From Rahnella sikkimica (lineage in GTDB: Bacteria > Pseudomonadota > Gammaproteobacteria > Enterobacterales > Enterobacteriaceae), in assembly GCF_002951615.1 (NCBI RefSeq), contig NZ_CP019062.1:3844001-3908000 (forward strand): a stretch of DNA of 64,000 nucleotides, in the 5' to 3' direction. The translations under genes were made by a program, and so were the position numbers. The notes beneath the pieces were generated by a model, which searched no databases, was not told the DNA's origin, and saw only the letters and a list, made by a program, of their open reading frames with translations. This document shows positions 41,208-49,294 of the stretch, in pieces (position 1 is the stretch's first letter; the number at the start of each line of letters is the position of its first letter).

Positions 41208-41324
41208 ATGGATAATAATGATTTAGTTGGGTTGATGAGAGAGAGTGGATTGAAAGATAGAGAACTCAGGAAGGTTGAACTTTTATTTAAGGCGGATATT
41301 TTACGTAAGAAATATATTTTATAA
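41208..41324 (+). CDS. Small 38-residue ORF resembling the N terminus of the next gene
   Basis: The ORF runs from ATG 41208, with GAGG six bases upstream, to TAA 41322-41324. Its first 20 residues (MDNNDLVGLMRESGLKDREL) share eight identical and many similar positions with those of the 105-residue protein starting at 41340 (MKNSDFIERMKESGFTEKEI). It lacks the membrane helices of that protein. It could be a truncated remnant of a duplicated immunity gene or a real small cytoplasmic protein. Only 15 bases separate the two, so they would be co-transcribed. Confidence 0.5.
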   Translation: MDNNDLVGLMRESGLKDRELRKVELLFKADILRKKYIL

Positions 41325-41339
41325 AAGGATGATTTTGAA

Positions 41340-41657
41340 ATGAAAAATTCAGACTTCATTGAGCGAATGAAAGAAAGTGGGTTTACGGAAAAAGAAATTT
41401 ATGAATTGACAAAAATTTCCCGTCGGGATGGTTCTGACTTGCAGTCTGATGTGAAAGACCTCTCTTTACGATTTTATAGAATACTCTTTGCATTTTTATT
41501 TTTTTTCGTTGTAGTCGCTATTTTCCTTTCTTTTGGGGCACTCGATGAAGAGAAAGTGTTTTTGTTTTTAGTCTTCATGTTTGTTTTTTTAATTCTCTGG
41601 TATATCACTCCTGTGAAATTCTCCTTTAAATCTCACAGGATGTATAAAAATATGTGA
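41340..41657 (+). CDS. Putative inner-membrane immunity protein with two helices
   Basis: I do not recognise a named family. The 105-residue protein has a charged N-terminal region (1-45) and two hydrophobic helices, about 46-66 and 73-91, with a short acidic turn (ALDEEK) between them and a basic tail. It is AT-rich with codon use unlike rhtC. Its stop lies one base from the stop of the convergent DUF4225 gene. Small two-helix membrane proteins often protect against membrane-active toxins, so a role as immunity protein for that putative effector is proposed, by inference only. An AGGA sequence precedes the ATG. Confidence 0.6.
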   Translation: MKNSDFIERMKESGFTEKEIYELTKISRRDGSDLQSDVKDLSLRFYRILFAFLFFFVVVAIFLSFGALDEEKVFLFLVFMFVFLILWYITPVKFSFKSHRMYKNM

Positions 41658-41658
41658 T

Positions 41659-42465
41659 TTAGGGAATGTCATTCATTTGTTTTAAAGTATCATTTGCCGA
41701 TTTTATTGTTAAACCGTCGACACCCATTTCAAACGCAAGTGCCAGGGGAGGCATTTCCCTAAAACCCCTGATGTAATCTGTATTTATGTTTCGGAACAAC
41801 CTCCAGGCATCAGGCTTCAACACGTTTCTTGCTAAACCATAACCTGATAGTACCAGGTCAATGCCACCATAAATAAGTTCCCCTTGTGCTGCAGTATAAC
41901 CTAATGATTGGGCCGCTTTTTCGTAACCTCTGCGCAGGTAACCTTTATAATCGGGGTTACCAGTGTACAAGGCTCTTGCATTCTCCTCTATAGCTCCAAT
42001 CCCATGAACCATCAACGCTGCCCCCGCTATGGCTCCAATGACGGTCGCACTACCGGCAGTCAGTAAACCAAATCCGACAATGACTTGCGACACGCCTGCG
42101 ATGAACCCAACTCCCTTTAGTATATAGAATAACATGCCATTTTTATGTTGAACTTCAATAGAGGCATATTGAATTGCTCTTTTTTGCCTTAGCATATTCT
42201 CCTGAGTAATAAGGAATGATTTTTCTTGTTTCAGGTTATGCAGTGCCAATTTCTTTTTATCTGAATTGTAATTGCCATTTAGTATTTCTAATTGATTTTC
42301 AGTAAACTCAGTTATTTCTTTTTTGAACCTTATCTTTGAAATTCCACTTTTCAAAAACCTCGCTGCTGTAAGTCCGCTCTCTTCAAGCATTCTGGCCTCA
42401 AGTCCTCCCATCACTACATAATAATCATTTTCTCGCTCAGATCTCTTTCTGAATATATCATCCAT
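41659..42465 (-). CDS. DUF4225 domain protein, putative type VI secretion effector
   Basis: The 268-residue protein has a charged, mainly helical N-terminal half (1-105). A hydrophobic glycine/alanine-rich helical pair follows (about 111-156, MLFYILKGVGFIAGVSQVIV through AGAALMVHG). Then come the conserved segments GIGAIEENARALYTG, YGGIDLVLSGYGL and PDAWRLFRN-NTDYIRGF, which I recognise as the DUF4225 pattern. The ATG shares a base with the stop of the upstream hcp gene (TGATG), so translation is coupled to that of a type VI secretion tube protein. Membrane insertion by the central hairpin is a plausible toxic mechanism but is inference. No catalytic motif is visible. The sequence is AT-rich. 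Confidence 0.72.
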   Translation of the reverse strand: MDDIFRKRSERENDYYVVMGGLEARMLEESGLTAARFLKSGISKIRFKKEITEFTENQLEILNGNYNSDKKKLALHNLKQEKSFLITQENMLRQKRAIQYASIEVQHKNGMLFYILKGVGFIAGVSQVIVGFGLLTAGSATVIGAIAGAALMVHGIGAIEENARALYTGNPDYKGYLRRGYEKAAQSLGYTAAQGELIYGGIDLVLSGYGLARNVLKPDAWRLFRNINTDYIRGFREMPPLALAFEMGVDGLTIKSANDTLKQMNDIP

Positions 42466-42944
42466 CAGTAGATCCTCTCTTCCCAGAAACTGTAGGCACT
42501 GGTGCCCGCTTTGACGTGTTCCCAGGTAATGCTTTGGTAATTTAAGGATACAGTTTCGATAGGTTGAGCATCATTGTGATCCAACGAGTGTGGACAGACA
42601 ACGCTTAACTCTGAAAGGGTCGCTTTAATTAACTTGACACGATAAAAAAGAACCTGAGCGCCAGAAGTATCGGTTCTGTATTTTTCGAAAACAGCGTCAA
42701 ACTCTTCGTTATTAGAAATGCCGAATCCTAATAACGGGGACGACTTATCGATGGGTTTTTTGAACGTCACCGGGTGATGTACTACGTTTTGATCGCGGGT
42801 AATAGTATGACTCAGTTCATAAACTAATATCTGATCCCGGTGACTGCTTTGATATGCGTTTCCTATAGAGTCAAATGTTGAACATCCCGCTGAGATTAAG
42901 CCTTGTTTTTTTCCTGTCAGTGTCAGGTAAATATTATGCGCCAT
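42465..42944 (-). CDS. hcp: Hcp-family type VI secretion tube/effector carrier protein
   Basis: The 159-residue protein fits the Hcp family. It starts MAHNIYLTLTGKKQGLISAGCS, has SHRDQILVYELSHTITRD and the loop HHPVTFKKPIDKSSPLL, and ends with SLNYQSITWEHVKAGTSAYSFWEE, the usual beta-barrel C terminus. Hcp hexamers form the tube expelled by the type VI secretion system and carry small effectors in their lumen. No other structural T6SS gene is in the window, so it is an orphan Hcp. The start has AAGGAT seven bases upstream. The downstream DUF4225 gene is translationally coupled. Confidence 0.88.
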   Translation of the reverse strand: MAHNIYLTLTGKKQGLISAGCSTFDSIGNAYQSSHRDQILVYELSHTITRDQNVVHHPVTFKKPIDKSSPLLGFGISNNEEFDAVFEKYRTDTSGAQVLFYRVKLIKATLSELSVVCPHSLDHNDAQPIETVSLNYQSITWEHVKAGTSAYSFWEERIY

Positions 42945-43081
42945 GATTTTTATCCTTAATGTGCTGGTGGTTTTATTAAGGCATTTGTTTAACGCGTATC
43001 AGGAATATGTAGCAACAAGGATTTTTAGGTGTAAATACAGAAATGAGGTTTTTTGAAGTTATAACTTTATTTAATTCAACG

Positions 43082-43102
43082 TTATGAACTGTCAGTTCAT
43101 AA
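43082..43102. promoter_or_regulatory. 21-bp perfect palindrome upstream of hcp
   Basis: TTATGAACTG, one T, and its exact reverse complement CAGTTCATAA form a perfect dyad. A one-base centre cannot form an RNA hairpin loop, so a dimeric repressor or activator site is more likely than a terminator. It lies 138 bases upstream of hcp and 60 bases past the rhtB stop. Confidence 0.55.
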
Positions 43103-43161
43103 TAAGTTAAATGAGTGAGGGGATTATTAGCAGGAGAACAGAACGTCTCCCGCTATCAGAC

Positions 43162-43782
43162 TTACACTTTTCGTGCACTGGCCAGCAATACGCCAACCAG
43201 CATAAACAGCGAACCGAAAATCCGGTTCAGCAGCTGCATTTGCTTCGGGGCTTTTACCCAACCGGCAATTCTGGTGGCCAGCGTGGCGTAACCAATCATC
43301 ACAATGATATCGACGACCACGGTGGTGACGCCCAATACCACGTATTGTGCAGCTTGTGGCTGGTGCGGAATGATAAACTGCGGGAATAGTGCAGCCAGAA
43401 ACACAATGCTTTTTGGATTGGTCAGATTCACCAGAATGGCGCGTTTGAACAAACGACGTCGTGGCATACTGCTGGCGAGCGCATTCAGATCAATCGCTCC
43501 GGCAGAACGCCACTGACAGATGCCCAGCCAGATTAAATAGGCAGCACCGAACCATTTAAGCAGCTCAAAGGCGAGCAGCGATTGCGAAATCAGCGCGCCC
43601 AGCCCGATGCCGACCAGCACAATGTGGATCGACAAACCAAGTTGTAAACCGGCAATCGACGCCACGGCACCGCGGTAACCGTGGCTGATGCCGGTACTCA
43701 TGGTGTTAATCGCGCCGGAACCCGGGGACAAACTTAATATAGAAGTGGTGAGCAGGTAGGTTAACCACCAGTCCAAGGTCAT
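43162..43782 (-). CDS. rhtB: Homoserine/threonine exporter RhtB (LysE family)
   Basis: The 206-residue length from ATG 43782 equals E. coli RhtB, beginning [26 protein letters not shown]. Six hydrophobic helices and the motif [20 protein letters not shown] mark the LysE/RhtB family; it exports homoserine and homoserine lactone. GGGAG lies upstream of the start. An upstream in-frame ATG (43833) is rejected because the added residues are not conserved. It is divergent from pldB as in E. coli. Confidence 0.94.
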   Translation of the reverse strand: MTLDWWLTYLLTTSILSLSPGSGAINTMSTGISHGYRGAVASIAGLQLGLSIHIVLVGIGLGALISQSLLAFELLKWFGAAYLIWLGICQWRSAGAIDLNALASSMPRRRLFKRAILVNLTNPKSIVFLAALFPQFIIPHQPQAAQYVVLGVTTVVVDIIVMIGYATLATRIAGWVKAPKQMQLLNRIFGSLFMLVGVLLASARKV

Positions 43783-43903
43783 TGTGAGACTCCCTGAATA
43801 CGTTTTGTGTTGTTTTATGGCACAATACGCCATTGTCTATAATTGCGCTATAACTCACAAATAACACTTTCTTCCTCCCTGCCATGCGACTTTGGATTAC
43901 TGA

Positions 43904-44896
43904 ATGCCTGTAGATATTGCCAAGTGGTTAACACGTGAGAAAGAGTTCTCCGCCTTTGCGACCGGGCCTTTGCTCGACTTCTGGCGGCAACGTGAAGAAG
44001 GTGAGTTTAACGGCGTGGATGATGTTCCGATCCGCTACGTCCGCTTCTGTTCGCCCTCACACGATAAAGTCATTGTGGTGTCACCGGGACGTATTGAAAG
44101 TTACGTAAAATACCCGGAAGTGGCTTACGACTTATTCCACTGCGGCTACGATGTCATGATCCTTGACCATCGTGGTCAGGGGCGTTCGGGGCGTATGCTC
44201 GAAGACCCGCACTGCGGCCATGTTCAGCATTTCGACGACTATGTCGACGATTTCGAAACCTTTTATCAGCTTGAAGTGGCGCCCCGTCAGTATGCGAAAA
44301 AGTTCGTGCTGGCTCATTCAATGGGGGGCGCAATTCTGGCGTTGTTTATGGCGAAGTATCCTGAGCGCTTTGATGCGGCAGCGTTGTTAGCGCCAATGAC
44401 CGGTATTTATTTGATGATGCCGGGCTGGCTTTCCCGCCGGATCCTCAACTGGGCGGAAAATCGCCCGGTTCGCCGTGATGGTTATGCGCTCGGCACCGGT
44501 CACTGGCGTCCGCTGCCGTTTGTGGTTAACCGGCTGACGCACAGTCGCGAGCGATATCGCCGCAATCTGCGTTTTTACGCGGATTACCCTGAACTTCAGG
44601 TCGGCGGGCCAACGTATCACTGGGTGCGCGAAGGCATTGAGGCGGGCATGCATATTCTCAAAGAAGCCGAAAAAATCACGACTCCTGTTCTTTTATTGCA
44701 GGCGAGCGAAGACCGGGTGGTAGATAACCGGTCGCATCTCGCTTTTTGTCAGGCCATGGCCGCTGCGGGGCACCCTTGCGAAGGGGAAAAGCCGCTGGTC
44801 ATCGAAGGCGCGCGCCATGAGATCCTGTTCGAGCGGGACGACCTGCGGGCACAGGCGCTGGACGCCATCATGCGCTTTTTTGCGCGACAGCATTAA
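43904..44896 (+). CDS. pldB: Lysophospholipase L2
   Basis: PldB is an inner-membrane-associated lysophospholipase of the alpha/beta hydrolase fold. The 330-residue protein (340 in E. coli) has the nucleophile elbow AHSMGGA near residue 140, the oxyanion-side motif LDHRGQGRSGR, an acid residue in EDRVVDNR, and the catalytic His in GARHEILFE. It is followed by yigL 48 bases downstream. In E. coli the pldB-yigL message is processed and stabilised by the sRNA SgrS, but I did not identify the pairing site here. Confidence 0.95.
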   Translation: MPVDIAKWLTREKEFSAFATGPLLDFWRQREEGEFNGVDDVPIRYVRFCSPSHDKVIVVSPGRIESYVKYPEVAYDLFHCGYDVMILDHRGQGRSGRMLEDPHCGHVQHFDDYVDDFETFYQLEVAPRQYAKKFVLAHSMGGAILALFMAKYPERFDAAALLAPMTGIYLMMPGWLSRRILNWAENRPVRRDGYALGTGHWRPLPFVVNRLTHSRERYRRNLRFYADYPELQVGGPTYHWVREGIEAGMHILKEAEKITTPVLLLQASEDRVVDNRSHLAFCQAMAAAGHPCEGEKPLVIEGARHEILFERDDLRAQALDAIMRFFARQH

Positions 44897-44944
44897 TCCG
44901 CGGTTCGCCGCGCACAACTCCATCAGAGGTTAGAACCTAACGCT

Positions 44945-45748
44945 ATGTACCCTGTTGTTGCTTCCGATTTAGATGGCACACTGCTATCACCTGACCATAC
45001 CCTGAGCCCGTTCGCGAAAGAGACGCTGAAATTGCTGACACAGCGCGATGTGCATTTCGTGTTCGCGACCGGACGTCACCATATCGACGTTGCGCAGATG
45101 CGCGACAATCTCGAGATCAGTGCGTACATGATCACCTCGAACGGTGCGCGTGTGCATAACACCGACGGCGAGCTGATTTTTGCCCACAATCTGGATGAAG
45201 ACATTGCCAAAGACCTGTTTGGCATCATGCACAACAATCCGGATATCCTGACCAACGTTTACCGTAACGACGACTGGTACATGAACCGTGACCGTGCCGA
45301 TCAGGATGATTTTTTCCGTGAATCCGTTTTCAAATACAAACTCTATGAACCGGGTTTGCTGGAAACTGACGGCATCTGCAAAGTGTATTTCACCTGTGAA
45401 GATCACGAAAAACTGCTGCCACTCGAAGAAGCCATTAATGCGCGCTGGGGCGATCGTGTGAACGTCAGCTTCTCCCTGCCGGTTTGTCTGGAAGTGATGG
45501 CGGGCGGCGTATCGAAAGGGCACGCGCTGGAATACGTGTCCAGGCTGATGGGTTATACGCTGAAAGATTGCATCGCGTTTGGCGACGGTCTGAATGACCT
45601 GGAAATGCTGTCGATGGCCGGTAAAGGTTGCCTGATGAGCGGCTCATTGCCACGTCTGAAAGCGGCGATGCCGGATGCGGAAATCATCGGTTCCAACGCC
45701 GACGACGCCGTGCCGCATTACCTGCGCAAAATGTATTTGTCTGATTAA
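44945..45748 (+). CDS. yigL: HAD-superfamily sugar-phosphate phosphatase YigL
   Basis: The 267-residue protein has HAD motif I ASDLDGTLLSPDHTLSP at the N terminus, a C2B-type cap and motif IV FGDGLNDLEML, the Cof subfamily IIB pattern. E. coli YigL removes phosphate from accumulated sugar phosphates during glucose-phosphate stress. GGTTAGAACCTAACG precedes the start, so its ribosome-binding site is weak. It is followed by a bidirectional terminator. Confidence 0.95.
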   Translation: MYPVVASDLDGTLLSPDHTLSPFAKETLKLLTQRDVHFVFATGRHHIDVAQMRDNLEISAYMITSNGARVHNTDGELIFAHNLDEDIAKDLFGIMHNNPDILTNVYRNDDWYMNRDRADQDDFFRESVFKYKLYEPGLLETDGICKVYFTCEDHEKLLPLEEAINARWGDRVNVSFSLPVCLEVMAGGVSKGHALEYVSRLMGYTLKDCIAFGDGLNDLEMLSMAGKGCLMSGSLPRLKAAMPDAEIIGSNADDAVPHYLRKMYLSD

Positions 45749-45771
45749 TCGTTTCCTGAATCGTCAATGAA

Positions 45772-45800
45772 AAAGGCACCTTCCGGTGCCTTTCTGCTTT
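45772..45800. terminator. Bidirectional terminator between yigL and glpT
   Basis: AAAGGCACC pairs perfectly with GGTGCCTTT around a TTCC loop, with A runs on the left and T-rich sequence on the right. It can terminate yigL rightward and glpT leftward. Confidence 0.88.
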
Positions 45801-45818
45801 CTATTCTTTCAGTCTGAA

Positions 45819-47171
45819 TCAGGCGTTTTTCGCCAGCTGCGCTTTGTGTTTGTTCTCACTCAGCATGGTCAGGACCAGCAGAAGCACCGCCAGAACGCAC
45901 CCGGCGATCATCACGATAAAGCCGCCATCCCAGCCAAAGTAATCAACGGTATAACCGACGATAGCGCTCGCTGCCACCGAACCGCCGAGATAACCAAACA
46001 GGCCGGTAAAGCCCGCCGCCGTGCCCGCCGCTTTCTTCGGTGCCAGTTCCAGCGCATGTAAGCCAATCAGCATAACCGGGCCATAAATCAGGAAGCCGAT
46101 GGTAATCATACAGGCCATGTCGATACCCGGATTGCCGACCGGATTGAGCCAGTAAATTACGGTGGCGATCGTCACCAGAACCATAAAGAATACGCCGGTT
46201 GCGCCGCGATTCCCTTTGAAGACTTTATCCGACATCCAGCCGCACAGCAGCGTGCCCGGAATACCGGCATATTCATACAGGAAATACGCCCACGAGGATT
46301 TATCCAGCGCGAAATGTTTCACTTCTTTCAGGTAGGTCGGCGACCAGTCCAGAATGCCGTAGCGCAGCAGGTAAACAAACACGTTGGCCAGCGCGATATA
46401 CCACAGCAGCTTGTTGGGCAAAATGTACTGCATGAAAATCTGTTTTGCCGTCAGTTCCTGCTCGGCAGATTCTTTCACGTAGTCCGGCGGATAATCGTTT
46501 TTGTATTCTTCAATCGGTGGCAAACCGCAGGACTGCGGCGTATCGCGCATGGTCATGAACGCGAAAACGGCCAGCAGGATCGCACCGAACGCGGGCATAT
46601 AAAGCGCCGCGTGCCAGTCGTTAAACCAGGCCATACCCAGCAGGAACAGCAGCGGAGGAATACCGCCGCCGACGTTATGCGCGCAGTTCCAGACGGAAAC
46701 AATGCCGCCACGTTCTTTTTGCGACCACCAGTGAACCATCGTGCGCCCGCACGGTGGCCAGCCCATACCCTGAAACCATCCGCACAGAAACAGCAGCACG
46801 AACATGATGGCGATGCTGGACGTGGCCCACGGCACAAAGCCCATAAACAGCATCACGGCGGCGGCGAGGATTAAACCCGCAGGCAGAAATACGCGCGGAT
46901 TCGAGCGGTCAGAGACCGATCCCATGATGAATTTTGAAATGCCATAGGCGATAGAAATCCCGGACAGCGCAAAGCCTAAATCACCCCGCGAAAAACCCTG
47001 ATCGATGAGATAGGGCATCGCTAACGCGAAGTTTTTACGAACCAGATAGTAAGCGGCATAACCGAAGAAGATCCCCATGAAAATCTGCCAGCGGAGACGG
47101 CGGTAGAGCGGATCAACGTGGTTTTCATCCACGGGCGCTTTATGGGGCGCGGGTTTGAAGATACTGAGCAT
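45819..47171 (-). CDS. glpT: Glycerol-3-phosphate transporter GlpT
   Basis: GlpT is a major facilitator antiporter that imports glycerol-3-phosphate in exchange for phosphate and also admits fosfomycin. The 450-residue protein (452 in E. coli) starts [21 protein letters not shown] and contains [14 protein letters not shown] and the conserved [11 protein letters not shown] and [24 protein letters not shown] segments. Twelve helices are predicted. The ATG at 47171 has GGAGGC upstream. No glpQ follows it, although glpT and glpQ are co-transcribed in E. coli. It sits between yigL and dcrB, joining two conserved blocks. Confidence 0.96.
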   Translation of the reverse strand: MLSIFKPAPHKAPVDENHVDPLYRRLRWQIFMGIFFGYAAYYLVRKNFALAMPYLIDQGFSRGDLGFALSGISIAYGISKFIMGSVSDRSNPRVFLPAGLILAAAVMLFMGFVPWATSSIAIMFVLLFLCGWFQGMGWPPCGRTMVHWWSQKERGGIVSVWNCAHNVGGGIPPLLFLLGMAWFNDWHAALYMPAFGAILLAVFAFMTMRDTPQSCGLPPIEEYKNDYPPDYVKESAEQELTAKQIFMQYILPNKLLWYIALANVFVYLLRYGILDWSPTYLKEVKHFALDKSSWAYFLYEYAGIPGTLLCGWMSDKVFKGNRGATGVFFMVLVTIATVIYWLNPVGNPGIDMACMITIGFLIYGPVMLIGLHALELAPKKAAGTAAGFTGLFGYLGGSVAASAIVGYTVDYFGWDGGFIVMIAGCVLAVLLLVLTMLSENKHKAQLAKNA

Positions 47172-47237
47172 AAATGCCTCCGATGGCATAAATCAGGTCT
47201 GACTCCTCATGAGCCAATGACGAAAGGGCGGTGCCAA

Positions 47238-47257
47238 TGTGTTCCAAAACGAACATG
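47238..47257. promoter_or_regulatory. Probable GlpR operator of glpT
   Basis: TGTTC-C-AAAA-CGAACA differs by one base from the palindromic GlpR consensus TGTTCG-N4-CGAACA. It lies about 70 bases upstream of the glpT start. A second degenerate half-site (ACGAACT) and a CRP-like half (TGTGA at 47285-47289) follow upstream. Confidence 0.7.
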
Positions 47258-47360
47258 ATTTTAGCGATTCGCGCACAAACGAACTGTGATTTATGACCAA
47301 AATGTTACATTTTTATTACAGCGGAGGCGGGTTTTGTGAGATTGGGTAATAGCATTAGAT

Positions 47361-47387
47361 AAAAAAGGCGGAGCCTGAGCCCCGCCT
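47361..47387 (-). terminator. Terminator of dcrB
   Basis: On the minus strand AGGCGGGGCTCAGGCTCCGCCT folds into a hairpin followed by TTTTTT. It lies 23 bases past the dcrB stop. Confidence 0.85.
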
Positions 47388-47409
47388 GATAGGTTCACAA
47401 CATCTGAAT

Positions 47410-47976
47410 TTACTGAATTTTCAGCGTATTAATAATCGCTTCGGCATCGGTCTGCGCCTGTTGCTGATTATCCGCTGGCAATGTGATTTGCAGCGTCAGC
47501 AGGTGGTTGTCTACCTTGCCCAGCACGATAGAGGAATACGCTTTCTGACCGGCGGAGGTGATCACGCTGTCGTACTGCTGCAACGTCTGGCCGTTCACCT
47601 GAATGGATTTGTTGGTGACGACTTGCAGATTAGTATCGCGCGCTTTTTGCTGATCCTGTAAACGACCCGCCAGAACGTCCAGCGATTCAGCGGTGTTATC
47701 ACCCAGAATCACAATCACCGCTTTCTGACCGGTGCTGTCGGCGTAGACGTGCATATTATTGGCCTGAGTGCCCAGCTTACCGCTCTGGTCGCTCATTCCC
47801 TGCGGCAGGGAGAAAGTGACTTTGCCGTCCAGCAGGCTGACTGGCGTGGTCGCCGCTGCGGCGGCGGCGGCTGGTGCGCCTTTATCTGCGGCAGGCGCGT
47901 CTGTTGATTTACCATCACACGCAGCCAGACCGGCGATCAGTACTGCCATTCCCATCATTTTCGCGATATTACGCAT
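47410..47976 (-). CDS. dcrB: DcrB family lipoprotein
   Basis: The 188-residue precursor has a lipoprotein signal peptide ending in the lipobox GLAAC (lipidated C20). A low-complexity Ala-rich linker follows (about 26-43), then the conserved domain with [27 protein letters not shown]. coli DcrB is required for infection by phages C1 and C6 and has been linked to lipoprotein maturation together with its neighbours. It lies upstream of glpT and downstream of yhhQ on the same strand. Confidence 0.93.
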   Translation of the reverse strand: MRNIAKMMGMAVLIAGLAACDGKSTDAPAADKGAPAAAAAAATTPVSLLDGKVTFSLPQGMSDQSGKLGTQANNMHVYADSTGQKAVIVILGDNTAESLDVLAGRLQDQQKARDTNLQVVTNKSIQVNGQTLQQYDSVITSAGQKAYSSIVLGKVDNHLLTLQITLPADNQQQAQTDAEAIINTLKIQ

Positions 47977-48107
47977 CGGGCTTCCTTAAGTGGCCTGTCT
48001 ATCAGGCTTACATGTTGACTTAACAGCCGTTATGGCAACCTATTCAGGCCACAAATGCAAGTCAGATTATGGCGCGATTTGTGTCATCTGAGACGCCGCC
48101 GTCACTC

Positions 48108-48779
48108 TTAGTGGGCGCTGAGCGCAGAAGCCTTGTGATTTCCGTGCGCCGACAGCCGCTTAAGCAACATGTTGAGCAGCATGCCGTACATTGGCAGGAA
48201 GAACACCAGACAGATCAGCACTTTGAAAGTGTAATCGACCAGCGCGATTTCTACCCAGTGCGCCGCCATAAAGGGATCGGTACTTTTGTAGAACGCGATG
48301 AAGAAAAAGGACAGCGTATCGCTGATATTGCCCAGGAACATCGAGGCGACCGGCGCAATCCACCAGCGGCGGTTCTGGCGCAGGCGGTTGAACACGTGAA
48401 CGTCGAGGATTTGTCCCAGGACGTAAGCCATAAAGCTGGCCGTCGCGATGCGGGCGACCATAATATTCAGGCTGCTTAGCGCTTCAACACCCTGCCACTG
48501 TGCTTCAAAGAACAGCGCGGAAATCACGTAAGAGATTGCCAGTGCCGGGAGCATAACGGAGAGGATAATCCGGCGTGCCAGCGGTGCGCCAAAGATGCGC
48601 ACCGTGAGATCGGTGGCCAGGAAAATAAACGGGAAAGTGAACGCGCCCCAGGTGGTATGGAAACCAAAAATGGAGACAGGCAGCTGAACCAGATAGTTGC
48701 TGGACGTAATGATGGCAATGTGGAATAGCGAAAGCCATATCAACGCGGAAAACCGCTGTTGAGCAGTAAAGGAGTACAT
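48108..48779 (-). CDS. yhhQ: 7-cyano-7-deazaguanine (preQ0)/queuosine precursor transporter
   Basis: The 223-residue protein has six or seven predicted helices and family motifs SSNYLVQLPVS, FPFIFLATDLTVRIFGAPLARRII and ATASFMAYVLGQILDVHVFNRLR. It belongs to the YhhQ/QPTR family, shown in E. coli to import queuosine precursors preQ0 and preQ1 for tRNA modification. The upstream 48780-48990 region has no recognisable preQ1 riboswitch. It is divergent from tusA as in E. coli. Confidence 0.93.
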   Translation of the reverse strand: MYSFTAQQRFSALIWLSLFHIAIITSSNYLVQLPVSIFGFHTTWGAFTFPFIFLATDLTVRIFGAPLARRIILSVMLPALAISYVISALFFEAQWQGVEALSSLNIMVARIATASFMAYVLGQILDVHVFNRLRQNRRWWIAPVASMFLGNISDTLSFFFIAFYKSTDPFMAAHWVEIALVDYTFKVLICLVFFLPMYGMLLNMLLKRLSAHGNHKASALSAH

Positions 48780-49016
48780 AGATGTGACCTTTTTTTATAA
48801 AGAAATTGGGGTGAGGGAACCCAAACGTTTTTTTTTACTTCCGCACTGTTACTTCTGCACTGAGTTGTCACGTGCGGCGCGCATAGTACCTGTTTGCGCA
48901 CCGTTTGCGCAACAGCTTCAACGGTTAATTTTAGCGCAATGCGCCTTGTTGGTTGCACCAGAAAACCAGCGGGTTAAACTGTCGCGCATTCACGTATGAA
49001 GATGTTGAGACACGAA

Positions 49017-49277
49017 ATGACCGACCCCTTTATCAATCCCGACCATCAGCTTGATGCGCTGGGTCTGCGTTGCCCGGAACCTGTCATGATGGTTCGCAAA
49101 GCGGTGCGCACCATGAAAGACGGCGAAACGCTGCTGATCATCGCCGATGATCCGGCAACGACCCGCGATATTCCCGGTTTCTGCCGTTTTATGGAACACC
49201 GGCTTTTAGCGTCTGATACGGAAAACCTGCCGTACCGCTATTTGCTGTGCAAAGGTCTGGTAGAAAAGCAGGGCTGA
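49017..49277 (+). CDS. tusA: Sulfur carrier protein TusA
   Basis: TusA accepts persulfide sulfur from IscS and passes it to TusBCD for 2-thiouridine formation in tRNA. The 86-residue protein begins [25 protein letters not shown], with the sulfur-carrying C19. The ATG at 49017 matches the E. coli start, so in-frame ATG codons upstream at 48996 and 49002 are rejected. Its stop lies in the left arm of a strong hairpin, and the gene converges on zntA. Confidence 0.95.
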   Translation: MTDPFINPDHQLDALGLRCPEPVMMVRKAVRTMKDGETLLIIADDPATTRDIPGFCRFMEHRLLASDTENLPYRYLLCKGLVEKQG

Positions 49278-49290
49278 TTTCTCAGCCCTG
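49269..49290. terminator. Hairpin between convergent tusA and zntA
   Basis: CAGGGCTGA pairs perfectly with TCAGCCCTG around a TTTC loop. The left arm includes the tusA stop codon. T-rich tails are lacking, so termination efficiency is uncertain. Confidence 0.55.
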
Positions 49291-49294
49291 ACGG

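Noticed and set aside
43111..43389. A plus-strand ORF of 92 codons near the end of rhtB
   Set aside because: It is mostly antisense to rhtB and has no supporting features.
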